A stretch of 45,000 nucleotides of DNA from Glandiceps talaboti (Eukaryota; Hemichordata; Enteropneusta; Spengelidae), in contig NC_135570.1 of assembly GCF_964340395.1 (NCBI RefSeq), positions 4,045,322-4,090,321 on the forward strand. The letters run 5' to 3'. A program made the position numbers and the translations under genes. How positions within the stretch are numbered: position 1 is the first letter of the stretch; each line of letters begins with the position of its first letter. The notes beneath the pieces were generated by a model. The model did not search any database. It saw only the letters and a program-made list of their open reading frames with translations, and was not told the DNA's origin. This document shows, piece after piece, positions 21,131-32,185 of the stretch.

Positions 21131-22051
21131 ATGGCCTTGTGGAGAAGGGCCACTGGGCGGTAAAATACTTGTATTTGAACTTGGAATTTAATTTCCAAAC
21201 AAATATTGTGACAAGAACTATGTCACCCGATGTCACCACGCCTACAGCACATTGACACACAGACAAGTTAATATGATTTCCTGCTATATATTACCGATTG
21301 GATTAATCTTACGTTTGTTTTTTATAAGCTTTCACATCTCATAATAAATTACAACTTTCGATATTGTTCAAAAATCAGTATTTTAAACTTTTAAGTGCTA
21401 AACAAATATTAGCATTGCTAACGGTTAACACCATTGGTGTATTTTTATGTGATGCATTGGACAGTTTACTGAAAGTAGGAAATCTTGGGTATTACGGAAG
21501 AAATTGATTGACGAATAAAGTCATGTCATGATATAGATATTGGATTTATAATGTGATGAGCAGAACAGAGGTGATGAGCACATTTATAATGGGTGTGTGC
21601 TGTGGAGACTTCCATTTATAAACAGGGGTGGCAAGATGATCCTAAAGTACTGACAGTTTTCATATTCCACGTTTTACAGGAGATAAAGATCATTACAAAA
21701 CCAGGCCTGGATCAGGTCAGGTCAGGTCAGGTCAGGTTTGAATTTAATGAATGATATGTGAAAAGTTTTTCATAATCCTCTTGTGAAAGTCAGGTGTCCT
21801 TTCGTGTGGTGGTTATTCAGCAGAAATTATCAAATGAAGCTCATTTGCATAGTTACATATTAACATAGTTACATAGATACATAGTTACATTCTGAGTTAG
21901 GCCTCCTGCGCCTCAGATAGGAATAGATTCCAGTTTGGGTGCACACACACACACAATAATCCTAATATGAAGTAATATCACCTAGATTGTGTTTGATGTT
22001 CTTTCCCTCCCAATGAGTGTCAAGTCTTCTGTCAAACATTACAGCACCACA
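21131..22051. other. Gene-free stretch with two short tandem motifs
   Basis: It holds four to five copies of AGGTC at about 21713-21738 and ACATAGTT repeats near 21850-21890. No coding frame supported. Confidence 0.4.
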
Positions 22052-22697
22052 GTGTAAATACTGTGGTGGTCATACAACTGTTACATTAACCTTGCATTAC
22101 ACTACCACACTAAATATTGTGGTGGTCATACAACTGTTACATTGACCCCTGCATTACAGTACCACAGTGTAAATACTATGGTGGTCATACAACTGTTACA
22201 TTGACCTTGCATTACAGTACCACAGTGTAAATACTGTGGTGGTCATACAACTGTTGCATTGACCCTGCATTACAGTACCACAGTGTAAATACTGTGGTGG
22301 TCATACAACTGTTACATTGACCCTGCATTACAGTACCACAGTGTAAATACTGTGGTGGTCATACAACTGTTACATTGACCCCTGCATTACAGTACCACAG
22401 TGTAAATACTGTGGTGGTCATACAACTGTTACATTGACCCTGCATTACAGTACCACAGTGTAAATACTGTGGTGGTCATACAACTGTTACATTGACCCTG
22501 CATTACAGTACCACAGTGTAAATACTGTGGTGGTCATACAACTGTTACATTGACCCCTGCATTACAGTACCACAGTGTAAATACTGTGGTGGTCATACAA
22601 CTGTTACATTGACCCCTGCATTACAGTACCACAGTGTAAATACTGTGGTGGTCATACAACTGTTACATTGACCCTGCATTACAGTACCACAGTGTAA
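22052..22697. repeat. 58-59 bp satellite, eleven units plus a partial
   Basis: Each unit contains ACCACAGTGTAAATACTGTG, GTGGTCATACAACTGTTACA and TTGACCCTGCATTACAGT. The first two units are diverged and the later ones almost identical, with a C insertion (GACCCCTGC) in a subset. Each unit carries a short hairpin, CCACAGT...ACTGTGG. The homogeneity points to recent amplification. Confidence 0.97.
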
Positions 22698-22815
22698 ATA
22701 GTACAGTGTAGTGCAGTGCAGCGCAGTAGAATACATGTGTAGTACAGTACAGTACAGTACAGTACAACACAGCATATCCCAGCACAGCACAGCACAGTAC
22801 AATACAGTACAATAT
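22698..22815. repeat. Imperfect (ACAGT)n microsatellite
   Basis: GTACAGTACAGTAC and GCACAGCACAG variants directly abut the last satellite unit, whose end (TTACAGTACCACAGTG) could have seeded it. Confidence 0.9.
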
Positions 22816-23426
22816 GGTATATTTTGACACAAAACTATGTATGAACGTAAAGAAATACATAATTCATGCCAAAAATATGAATATAATAATAACGAACACT
22901 AAGTATAATAATAAACATGTTAATCTATAAATTAATACAAAGGGCTTGTTAGACAAGAATGATAAATTTCCTGAAATTGTTGGCAATAAACATATCCCGG
23001 ATGCCTGATTATTCTTTAAATTGTTTAGTAGATTGCTTGCATCCTTTATGAACATTTCATTTACAAACTAAATTCTGGTATTAATCGTATGATGATTATT
23101 GTGGCATTCTACTAAAGTATGGCGTTCATCACCAACAGATTGGTCAGTAATTCTTTATTTATTTATTTAGTGTACATAATATATCCCTGGGGATCATTAA
23201 AGGTACAATAAAATGAGTCAAAGAACAAATATAAACTGAGTTAATCTATACTACAGATAAAAACTACTTACTTATAATAGATCATAGATTAAAATAGATT
23301 TAAAAAAAAGAGAGAATACATTTCAAACATAAAGTTGTTTGTACGCATACATGTAGTATAGCTCTGGAAATATACACTATAGTATGAGGTTCGACATGTC
23401 TTTGCCTGTACTAGTGTGGTGTTAGT

Positions 23427-23650
23427 TTGGATACCAACATGGTCTCTAACTGATGTGAGTGGATGTGTAAATCATAAAGATACCATATAGGAACTAGACT
23501 AGTGGAGGTGTAAATCGAAAACAAGATCATATAGGAACTAGACTAGTGGAGGTATAAATCATAACAAGACCATATAGGAACTAGACTAGTGGGAGGTATA
23601 AATCGTAATGTGACCATATACTATGATATAGGAACTAGACTACTATAGTG
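23427..23650 (+). repeat. Tandem array of the CATATAGGAACTAGACTAGT module
   Basis: After a leading GTTTGGATACCAACATGGT, four units of about 46-60 bp carry ATATAGGAACTAGACTA and GGAGGTATAAATC. GGATACCAACATGG in front and GGAACTAGACTA behind are the two halves that occur in reverse at 42.8-44.2 kb. Confidence 0.8.
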
Positions 23651-24139
23651 TATAGTCTTTCTTCATGAGGTATATTTATGTGCAAGGGATAAAATATGAG
23701 ATGAAATTCTGAACTTAGTAATATTAATTCTGTGAGTAACATTATTTACATTAGAGTTGGAAATTTTATGTGTATTTTAAAATTTTTGATCAACTCATAA
23801 CTTGTACACATGTAAAAACATATATGTCATTTGTAGTCTGGAAGCATGTCGATTTCAAGACATTTCAGGGTCAAGGGTCATGAGAATATACAGAGCTAAA
23901 AATAACCTTAATTTTGGTAGAAAGATCTGAAGCATCTTGAAATAGACAGGGTAAGGTCTATGTTTGTTTTGTTTGTTTGTTTGTAAATTGTTTGAAAAGG
24001 GAGTGGGGAAAGCTAACAGATAGATGTATAACTTGTGTACATAGTGGTCACATTACTCACAATGTACATATTCTATGTTTAATGAGACAGATGGGATTTA
24101 CTTGTATATCACTGGAAAGTATACATGTCATACATGTAT

Positions 24140-24215
24140 TAAAGGCCTAACAAAAAAAAAATTGTGTGGTTCCGATTACGCTCAATTTTAGAATAGGTGG
24201 GTAGGTAGACGGTTC
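24140..24215 (+). repeat. Single-ended fragment of the 34.5-kb element
   Basis: AAAGGCCTAACAAAAA, TTGTGTGGTTCCGATTACG, CTCAATTTTAGAATAGG and TGGGTAGGTAGA match the reverse complement of the right end of the element at 34505-34892. The opposite end is missing. Confidence 0.7.
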
Positions 24216-24508
24216 TTTTCACGCGACCATGGTTGTAGTACTATGTTGTGGACTGTTTCTATAGTATTGTAATTGTATAACAATACAAGCAGTCGATAAC
24301 ATGTTTAACAGAAGTTGCCTAGCAGTGTCAGTATGTCACTTCTCAGTACCTAGGTTCAGTTCGATGCCAGCTTTGGACTGATACATGAAAGTGATCATTT
24401 TAATTTGTTTAAACGTCCAAAATTTTAGTAGAATAGTAATTGATACTTTAATACTTAAAGCTACAGAGTTGCTTAGAAAAGTAGATTCCAATAAGGTACT
24501 GGGTAAAT

Positions 24509-24849
24509 CAGTGTTTTTGCTAAGGGTGGTAAGTATGTAAATCTACCGGGGTTCCCATGTCATTTACCAGGTTTTTTGCTAAGGGTGGTAAGTATGTAAA
24601 TCTACCGGGGTTCCCATGTCATTTACCAGGTTTTTTGCTAAGGGTGGTAAGTAGGTAAATCTACCAGGGTTCCCATGTCATTTACCAGGTTTTTTGCTAA
24701 GGGTGGTAAGTAGGTAAATCTACCAGGGTTCACATTTTACCTGGTTCCCAAACAAAATTACTATAGACTCTATGGTAAATACTGCCATTTTTACCCCTTT
24801 CTCCCTTTCTGTTACTGGGGTTCCCAAACCTTTAATAGCAGAAACACTG
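24509..24849. mobile_element. hAT-like element, copy 2, with fourfold internal tandem duplication
   Basis: The ends are CAGTGTTTTTGCTAAGGGT and AATAGCAGAAACACTG. The left part (TTTTTGCTAAGGGTGGTAAG to CCCATGTCATTTACCAGG, about 66 bp) is present four times in tandem; the 7.6-kb copy has it once. The remainder matches that copy. Confidence 0.85.
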
Positions 24850-26966
24850 TAAATTCACTACTACTATCCAAAATTTTATGAGGCATAGAAAGTTCCTTTC
24901 CCTTAGTTTCATATCATATGCAGCATCATATTAAATATTGCAATTCTGCACATGAAGATATGTCTTAAAACCTAAAAAGTGACCAGAATTCTACAAATAA
25001 ATATTGCTCTGTAGCATTTACTTAGTCTATGAAATACCCAGTTGTAATGTAAGGTTGTGTCAGTAGATATGTCTCTATAAATAGCAATACATGTAAATAA
25101 TATTAAATATGTTGGTATGTGTAGGTCATGACCTTCACAGAATGATGTCAGATGTGTACAAATATACCGAGTATACATTGCGCAACAAATACAGTGTATA
25201 CAGACACAGTGACATGTACATCATACAAGACTAGTCCTGCTTGCAGATGGAGTACTAGGGGACTCCATTCTGCATACTTAAACACCATCCTGTGAAAATT
25301 TACATATACAACATACCCATTCCAAGCACACAAGCAAAGTACTTGCAATGGCCACTCGGTCAATGCATTGTAGAACTCATTTGGTCTGGGGAGGGGAATA
25401 TTTAATTCCTGGCTGGACGTCACTCATGCCAAGATACATGTATTTTGTTACTTTAGGAAAGATGTTGGGCTACTACACCGGTTACAAACCATCTCACCCA
25501 TCCCTTACAACACCCTCGCCCCACGCCCACCTCTTGCCTTTTGCATTTGTTGTACACACGATACCTGTAGTTTAATATAAAGCATATAGTAATGTCACAA
25601 CAATGTAATCACAACATGTCTGTCCATGTTTCCATGATAGCAACCGTTACTAAGTAATTCTATTGTCATAGAAGCCAGGAACCCCAGTGCATATTACAGG
25701 ATGTTTCATTTCCTTAGCATGGTAGAACAGAATAGTATAAATTCCGATGATTTCCAGGATACACTAGACACAGAATTCCAGTATGGTTGTTTCAGTGTCC
25801 ATGTTGTTAGGGGCAAATAGAAAGTACACATACATATAAAGGTTACATTGCTGGAGTTTGATGAATCCTGCCAAACTAATTACATCGACTTGTATTTCTA
25901 AGTGTGTTCTTGGACCTTTGGTGTCTTGTTGGAATCAGATACCATAGTATTTTACTTTAAAAGTCAACTGGAATGATTGATAAGGACTGGAATGATTGAT
26001 AAGGATGTTTGAATGATAAAAGTAGTTTTTAATATCATTATCAATCATGCCACACCCCTCAAACCAATCTGAAGGTGAATTTGGATCAATTTCTTTCTTT
26101 CAATACCTGTATTTCTTTCATTTATTGTTTGTTTTTTATTTTGATGTTCCGGGAGTGAGTTGCTTTTTCTACATGGAAAGAAGGTGCTCATTCTGAGAAT
26201 AAAACAAAATCAAAAACAAATAACAGTAAACAAAACAAACATAGAGGTGATTAAAGAAATCGACTTGTACAATGTAGTCACCACATCAGATTTTAATCAG
26301 ATTGCGTGCAACCCAACCAAAAATAGTGCCCAAAGACAGTGTGTCAGTTTCTATGCTTGAATCACTTTAAAATTCTAAGAAATACATATAGATTTTAAAA
26401 TGCAGAATTTTGTCATGCTGTATGTAGTCATGGTTGTAGAAAATTTTCCTAAGTGACTTTGATTATCTTTTACATCATCCATATTTTGAAACTCATAAAA
26501 AGGCAAGAGTTCAAATATATGTTTATTTTCACAGCATATGTCTCAACATTTGTCCTTGAAAAAATTGAGTGTCGTATTACATTTTGTTTAAAAAATCTTT
26601 GCCAACCATCTGTCTGTCATTCATGTCATTGGTTGAGGGCACCATTCATGGTATCGAGTAATTCTCGATTAAAAAATGAATTAATGCAATCGCTCATATG
26701 GAATCAATTTCATCACAGGATATGAAAGTTTGAATTTATTTCCCTGGGGTTTCCGAGCAACAAAAGTATTGACCTAAGATTATTGATGCTAATGTATATA
26801 CATTGTAAAAGAGGATAGCTGTATATATGTGATATTTATCACAAAATTTATTGCTGGTGTTGTCATTAATGTAATATAAAGGTATGTCACCTTGACATCA
26901 TGTGTCATCAGTTCGTTGAACTCCAGTTTATGTTCATAAAGTCACACTCACAGTCCTGCTGTGGTT
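24850..26966. other. Gene-free stretch
   Basis: Some frames of 60-91 codons on either strand lack recognisable domains, good start contexts or splice partners. No element or tandem repeat beyond a duplicated GGAATGATTGATAAGGA near 25971-26000. Confidence 0.4.
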
Positions 26967-27283
26967 CACTGTTTTTGCTAAATGTTGGAGAACCTTGGTA
27001 ACAGAAAGGGAAAAGTCAGGAGTATTCTAATTTTCCAGACATTAGCTTAAACATTGGTAGGGAACCGTGGTAAAATGACTAGGGAACTCAGTTAGATTTT
27101 ACCTGCGTATCGTCTTGTTGCTAGACCCCTAGGGCTATTCTACTCACTGTGAAGGCGACCGAAGGTTGCTAGTGAGGGCGATAGCCTGAATGGGTGTTCC
27201 ACCCTCATATCTATCAGAAGAAAGCCCAAGGTCTAGCAGCTAGCCAGACTAACCTGTGTACTGCTCTTAGCAAATACACTGAT
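26967..27283. mobile_element. hAT-like element, copy 3, interrupted by a nested element
   Basis: The ends are CACTGTTTTTGCTAA and TTAGCAAATACACTG. The left part keeps diverged GGTAACAGAAAGGG and AGGGAACCGTGGTAAAATGA motifs of the family in reverse arrangement. Much of the right part is replaced by the insertion at 27117-27240. Confidence 0.7.
27117..27240. mobile_element. About 124-bp nested element with GCTAGACC ends
   Basis: GTTGCTAGACCCCTAGGGCT at the left pairs imperfectly with AAGCCCAAGGTCTAGCAGC at the right. The interior is richer in GC than its host. It is absent from the other copies of the surrounding element, so it inserted later. Confidence 0.6.
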
Positions 27284-27659
27284 GATTTATAAAGGGAGGT
27301 TATGATCTGCCTTTGTGCCCTATAGGGTATACGACAGAACATATTAATTATATAAACAAATCTCAACTAAAAAGGTTTATAGCTAAAACACACTGAATAC
27401 ATGTATCTTTTGCTCAGTGAACAGAGCATGCATCATTAGGTCAGCAAAGATTTACTTAATTTATTTATACATGTAATGATAATTTAAAATAATATCTGAC
27501 ATATTTTGTACTCTAGGGAATTCAGACAAATAAGGTCAGTTCTGTAACCAGCGTAATTCAAATAAAATGAAACTGAACATTAAGTTTCTATGTGTCCAGT
27601 CTATACACCAAATGTATGTATGAGATCACAAGACTCTCTCAAATTCATCAAACAGCACA
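27284..27659. other. Gene-free stretch upstream of the annexin-like exons
   Basis: AT-rich, presumably part of the intron preceding the exon at 27890. No repeat identified. Confidence 0.4.
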
Positions 27660-27795
27660 GATGCAAAACTAAATTAACTCCAACCTGTTAAAATCAATTT
27701 TAAAAATGTGGGTTTGCTTTACAAATTTTCAAAATAGAGGTCAAAATAATATCAAAATCTGATAGAATCCATGCGGCCGCTGAATACTATCAATG
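27660..27795 (-). repeat. Partial copy of the 300-400 bp dispersed repeat
   Basis: CAAATTTTCAAAATAGAGGTCAAAA and nearby ATCAAAATCTGATAGAATCC and GCGGCCGCTGAATACT correspond to the reverse complement of the central part of the 10.5 and 12.6-kb copies. Both ends are lost. It lies just upstream of the first coding exon of the annexin-like gene. Confidence 0.55.
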
Positions 27796-27889
27796 TTAAC
27801 TCTACTGATGGTCTGTGTGTCGTTAATACTAATAGTCAGTAATGTTTAAACCAAAATTTTGAAAATGACTTATTGTTGTTTTGTTTCAG

Positions 27890-28114
27890 GTTTATCTTTA
27901 GGAAGGTGATATCATGAGTTATCCTCCCTACGGTGGTGGTGGTGGGTATCCACCAAATCAATATCCCCCTCAACAACCAGGTGGATATCCCCCTCAGCAG
28001 CCTGGTGGGTATCCTCCCCAGCAGCCTGGTGGATATCCTCCTCAGCAGCCTGGCGGTTATCCCATGGGACAACAACCTTATCCAGGAGGTGCACCCCCTG
28101 GCGGCAGTTACCCA
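27890..28114 (+). CDS. Annexin A7/A11-like gene, first coding exon (5' UTR 27890-27913)
   Basis: The acceptor TTTGTTTCAG ends at 27889, so a non-coding exon lies upstream. ATG is at 27914-27916 and the donor GTAAGT begins at 28115, phase 0. The 67 residues start MSYPPYGGGGGYPP and contain four tandem YPPQQPGG octads encoded by a 24-bp DNA repeat. MSYP followed by Pro/Gly/Tyr repeats is typical of the disordered N-terminus of annexins A7 and A11, which binds ALG-2-type partners and condenses, while the missing C-terminal core would bind calcium and phospholipid. PEF-domain proteins (peflin, ALG-2 relatives) begin similarly and are the main alternative. The coding part in this window is exons 27914-28114, 28503-28574, 29251-29406, 30593-30652, 32545-32607 and 33285-33425: 231 codons, no stop, all junctions phase 0. 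Confidence 0.75.
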
Positions 28115-28502
28115 GTAAGTTATGAGCAATTATTACCAAGCATGTAGTAAATCTGTTATCATATAGTATGCACATAATAAGTCTGTTACCTAACTTTCAC
28201 TTTCATTTGACTAAATTCAAACCTGGTACAAATGTAGTAAGATTTGATTTGTAAAAGATCCACTGATGTAATTTATTATATAAAAAATTCCTACTATACC
28301 ATCAACAATTCTAACAATGCCAGAAGACAATTGTAATGTCATAGAAGGTATGCACCAATATTATCAATATACTAGAATAGTGTAAACAAGGTTTTATGTA
28401 AGTTTTTTTTCTGACCAGTAAAAAGCTTATAAACCCAGCTTGTGCCACTTTATTGTTAGCTACATCCCTGTTGACTATTGTGGTAATTTCTTCCATGTTT
28501 AG

Positions 28503-28574
28503 CCACAGCCAGGAATGCCACAGGCACAGCCATATCCTGGTGGCGGTGGTGGATACCCACAAGCTGGTGGTTAT
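28503..28574 (+). CDS. Annexin-like gene, exon 2 of the N-terminal region
   Basis: The acceptor TCCATGTTTAG ends at 28502 and the donor GTAAGT begins at 28575. The 24 codons PQPGMPQAQPYPGGGGGYPQ plus AGGY keep the frame. An exact multiple of three, so skipping would not shift the frame. Confidence 0.75.
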
Positions 28575-29043
28575 GTAAGTATTATTACATCCTAGTTTAT
28601 GTACAAACACCAAGACAGACTTAAAGTTACAGTTACATGTACAGTTGATATTAGAACTTTTAACAAATCCCCTAGTCTTCATTGTTACAGTATCTTACTA
28701 TATTTTACATATGTAGTAATGAGTACTTGTTGTGGTGAATATGTATATGACTTACAAGTGGTATTTCTACTGCAGTGCAATTGGACCAAAAACATTAATG
28801 TATACATATCATGCAAATGAGTGCACTATAAACACATCACATGGTTGTGACTTTTTCATGAGTAATTTTAGCAGTTAACATCACTGATATGTTTTTGAAA
28901 ATTGTTTTTAACTGATTTCACATAACTGCAAATATGAAAGCATTTATGAAAGCTTTCGACTTAAACCTCTAGCCTTGATCACTCACCTTTGAGACTTTCT
29001 TCCCAGTCTTGCCATGGTTATCACGTTAAATCACATTAAATTA

Positions 29044-29056
29044 CCACTAGAGGGCA
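29044..29056 (+). promoter_or_regulatory. CTCF-like motif CCACTAGAGGGCA
   Basis: Located inside the intron between annexin-like exons 2 and 3, about 200 bases before exon 3. Confidence 0.4.
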
Positions 29057-29250
29057 TAGTTGCAGATTGGGACTGAATGTGACCTCTGAATGACAAAGCC
29101 ATTATTGACACACTCTGATACACATTATATTTACACAAATAACCCACAAAAATATTGTATTTTTGCGAAGGAGTCACCTTTCGAGACTAAACTGTGTTTC
29201 TACTGGGATAATAGCAAATGTCACATCACATTGTCTTGTCTATATTTTAG

Positions 29251-29406
29251 CCCCCAGCTCCAGGTGCCCCTGGATTTGGTGGTATGCCAACACCAGAATC
29301 AGCCCAAGCTGCAGCTGGTGCACCAGGTCATTCTGGTTATCCAGCCCAGAGTACTGGTTATCCTTCATATCCAGGCCAACCAGGAGGACCACCACCACCA
29401 GCGCAG
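29251..29406 (+). CDS. Annexin-like gene, exon 3 of the N-terminal region
   Basis: The acceptor TCTATATTTTAG ends at 29250 and the donor GTAAGG begins at 29407. The 52 codons start PPAPGAPGFGGMPTPESAQA and end in a Pro run (GGPPPPAQ), with YPAQSTGYPSYPGQ between. This is the longest N-terminal exon with mixed composition, supporting a real protein rather than a DNA repeat. Confidence 0.75.
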
Positions 29407-29608
29407 GTAAGGGAGAAACCATGCATGCAATACACCTTTTCACTGCATAGTGCCCCCTTGTGTCATAGAAGTATAATGATATGGTTGAAAGATGGACACC
29501 ATTCTCACAAACACCTGATCAAAAATTTGACAACAGTTGACTAAAGATGCAAATTTGTGTGACACACTCTCACATTAGGTTTTCAAGCTATGTCATAACT
29601 TGCCTATA

Positions 29609-29624
29609 CACTAGAGGGCGCTAT
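29609..29624 (+). promoter_or_regulatory. CTCF-like motif CACTAGAGGGCGCTAT
   Basis: Inside the intron after exon 3, in the same orientation as the motif at 29044 and 565 bases from it. Confidence 0.45.
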
Positions 29625-30148
29625 TGATACAAAAGGTGTATTCCAACGTAAGTACCTATTTGCATACTTCATACATCTTATATTCCTGTAGGTAAGTATG
29701 GACAAATAAATCATCAATAAAAATGGTTTTCATGGAAATTGGTACATTTCTGCTTTTTACCATTCCTCCTCCACCTCCCCCTCACAGAAAGAACAAAATT
29801 ACCCTAGCATAAGACCTCCTCTTTCTATGTGTTTAGCCCCCAAAGTTCCATACAATATAAGCATATTGTGTCATCTGGTATCAGGTATATAATTAATCAA
29901 ACATTGTTGTGAAATTTTACCAGTTCAAAATCATTTCAAAGCCAGCAATCCATACTGCATAAAACATAGTTCACTGAATAACATATCGTGTCTTTCCTGA
30001 GTGATTTTTCCTCGCCAAGGTTCACTCTACAGTTGGGGCATATAATGATACAAGTTCAAGAAGTTTCAATTAGACTTTCAATTTCAATTATAATTTGTCA
30101 CAAAAGTTCCAGACCCTTTAGGTTGATATTTGATGCATGCATATGGAC

Positions 30149-30238
30149 AGACAGACAGATGGACGGACATACATACATACATACATACATACATACATAC
30201 ATACATACATACATACATACATACATACATACATACAT

Positions 30239-30307
<69 letters not shown>

Positions 30308-30340
30308 TACATACATCCATCCATCCATACATACATACAT
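30149..30340. repeat. Compound (ACAG)n-(ACAT)n-(AC)n microsatellite
   Basis: A short ACAGACAG lead, about 80 bases of CATA repeats, about 45 bases of AC repeats, then CATA and CATC repeats. It sits in the intron before annexin-like exon 4. All open frames here are repeat translation. Confidence 0.98.
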
Positions 30341-30592
30341 TATGACATTCAGAACCTATTCATAGGAGAAGTCAGACATGGGGTGGATAAGTTAATAGTC
30401 AGTCAAAATGTTATGTGTCATAATATTATACATTTTTGTTGCCCTCCGTACCATATATAGTACTGTATACATAAATGTAATGTTCAATGGCATGGGATAG
30501 TATCCTTATTCGGTCTTTTGATATTCCATGTGATATTATCCAGAACTTCTCCATAAACATTTTGTATGTAATTTCCCAATCCTCCATACCAG

Positions 30593-30652
30593 TATCCCTC
30601 AGGTTCCTATCCCAGTCAAGGCACACCATATGGACAAATGCCAGCTCCCATG
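30593..30652 (+). CDS. Annexin-like gene, exon 4 of the N-terminal region
   Basis: The acceptor CAATCCTCCATACCAG ends at 30592 and the donor GTAAGT begins at 30653. It encodes 20 residues, YPSGSYPSQGTPYGQMPAPM, with the same Tyr-Pro and Gly-Gln character as its neighbours. Confidence 0.72.
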
Positions 30653-30819
30653 GTAAGTGGAAGGTAACAGGTCAGGTCTAACCAACTTGTTTTAGTTTGC
30701 AGTGATACAAGATTCATGCATGTGTAATAACCTACTGTGTGTTTGTGATGGCTATACAGTCGTCATTGATATCAAGTTTGACAATGATGTGGTTTAAATT
30801 TCATTATTTTGTATCCCTT

Positions 30820-31465
30820 TAAAGTAGTCACTAAGAACTATAAAGTTACAGACTATGCTCATACAAAGTTACAGACGATGTACCTTTGATTTTAAAGTAA
30901 CCACCAAGAACTATGAAGTTACAGACTGTGTCCCTTTAAAGTCACCAACACAAACCATGAAGTTACAGACTGTATCCATTTCAAGTAACTACTAACAACC
31001 ATACATAAGGTTACAGACTATGCCCCTTTAAGTTTAAGGTCACCATCAAGGACAATAAAGTTACAGACTGTGTCCCTTTAAAGTCACCAACATGACCTAT
31101 ATAAAGTTACAGACTGTGTCCCTTTAAAGTAACCAACCCAAACCATGATGTTACAGACTGTGTCCCTTTAAAGTTGCCAACACAAACCATGATGTTACAG
31201 ACTGTCCATTTAAAGTAACCACCAAGAACCATGGCATTACACATGAACCATAGTTCCAGACTGTGTCCCTTTAAAGTAACCACCAAGAACCATGGCATTA
31301 CACATGAACCATAGTTCCAGACTGTGTCCCTTTAAAGTAACCAACATGACCTATATAAAGTTACAGACTGTGTCCCTTTAAAGTAACCAAGACGACCCAT
31401 AAAGTTACAGACTGTGTCCCTTTGAAGTAACCAACACGAACCATAAAGTTTATAAACTGATATGT
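30820..31465. repeat. Tandem array of TTACAGACTGTGTCCCTTTA units
   Basis: About fourteen units of roughly 40-47 bp share GTTACAGACTGTGTCCC, TTTAAAGTAACCA and AACCAT. The array occupies a third of the intron between exons 4 and 5. Minus-strand frames over it are repeat translation. Confidence 0.95.
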
Positions 31466-31796
31466 CCCTGTAACCACATTACTGTCATGTTGTGATAATC
31501 TTTTGTTGTATTTTTGTTTTTGTTTGAATATTATTAATGACTTCAACTTGCTTACTTTCAGATCATATTAACTGGTGGATTTTAGAGTAACATATTTATT
31601 GATTATTATTAATTTATAGAATTTAATACATATTTCATTTATAATTGACTTATTAATTGTTTTAAAACTGAAAGGTGATTCAGAATGGGCATAGTTTTGT
31701 ACAAGTTTAATATGTCACCATATTACTACTATGGAAATCAAGCTATCGACAAAATAAAATAGACACAACTTTTTCCTTAAGTGACCACATTCAACC

Positions 31797-31900
31797 TAGT
31801 CTGGATGCCAGCTGTGGTTTTGTCATTATACCACAGTGAGTGGACGTTTAATGATAATGTTACTATACAGGAACTAAACTACATTCAGCCTTATTCAGTG
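31797..31900 (+). repeat. Dispersed TAGTCTGGATGCCA / GGAACTAAACTA module
   Basis: It starts CTAGTCTGGATGCCAGCTG and ends ACAGGAACTAAACTA, with GTGAGTGGACGTTTAATG between: the full-length plus-oriented form of the module seen at 23.4 and 42.8-44.2 kb. A half copy starts near 10400. Confidence 0.7.
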
Positions 31901-32185
31901 TTGTTTACGCTATTTTGTAGTCAGGTGATCATGTCTAGTAGACATAATCAGGCATCGTTATCATTCAAACTACCACATGCAACAAAAACATCTTTATTTA
32001 TACTCGATAATTCTTTAAGTATATAAACACATATCTCTTAAGAAGTCCAGTGAGGGCCATTCCTCATGGGTTCAGTGTTAATGCAGGAGGATACCGGATA
32101 TACATACATACATACAATACCCAGGGAAAACCTGTGTTGTATAGTAGAGTCAAACTGAACGACAATCTTCTTACTTACAGTGTGG

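Larger units (their letters stand above)
22816..24508. other. Gene-free stretch with two repeat fragments
   Basis: Apart from the dispersed module at 23427-23650 and the element fragment at 24140-24215, I see no coding frame or RNA gene. Confidence 0.4.

Noticed and set aside
21713-21738. Nuclear-receptor response element made of AGGTCA half-sites
   Set aside because: The period is five bases, so the six-base half-sites overlap and cannot be occupied as a direct repeat. It is a simple microsatellite.
22052-22697. CRISPR-like array
   Set aside because: Units are contiguous 58-59 bp satellite repeats without unique spacers, in eukaryotic DNA.
25148-25423. 91-codon minus-strand frame
   Set aside because: No family resemblance, no supporting splice sites and composition like the surrounding DNA.
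29988-30460. Long His/Thr/Tyr-Ile and Cys-Val frames on both strands
   Set aside because: They are pure microsatellite translation.
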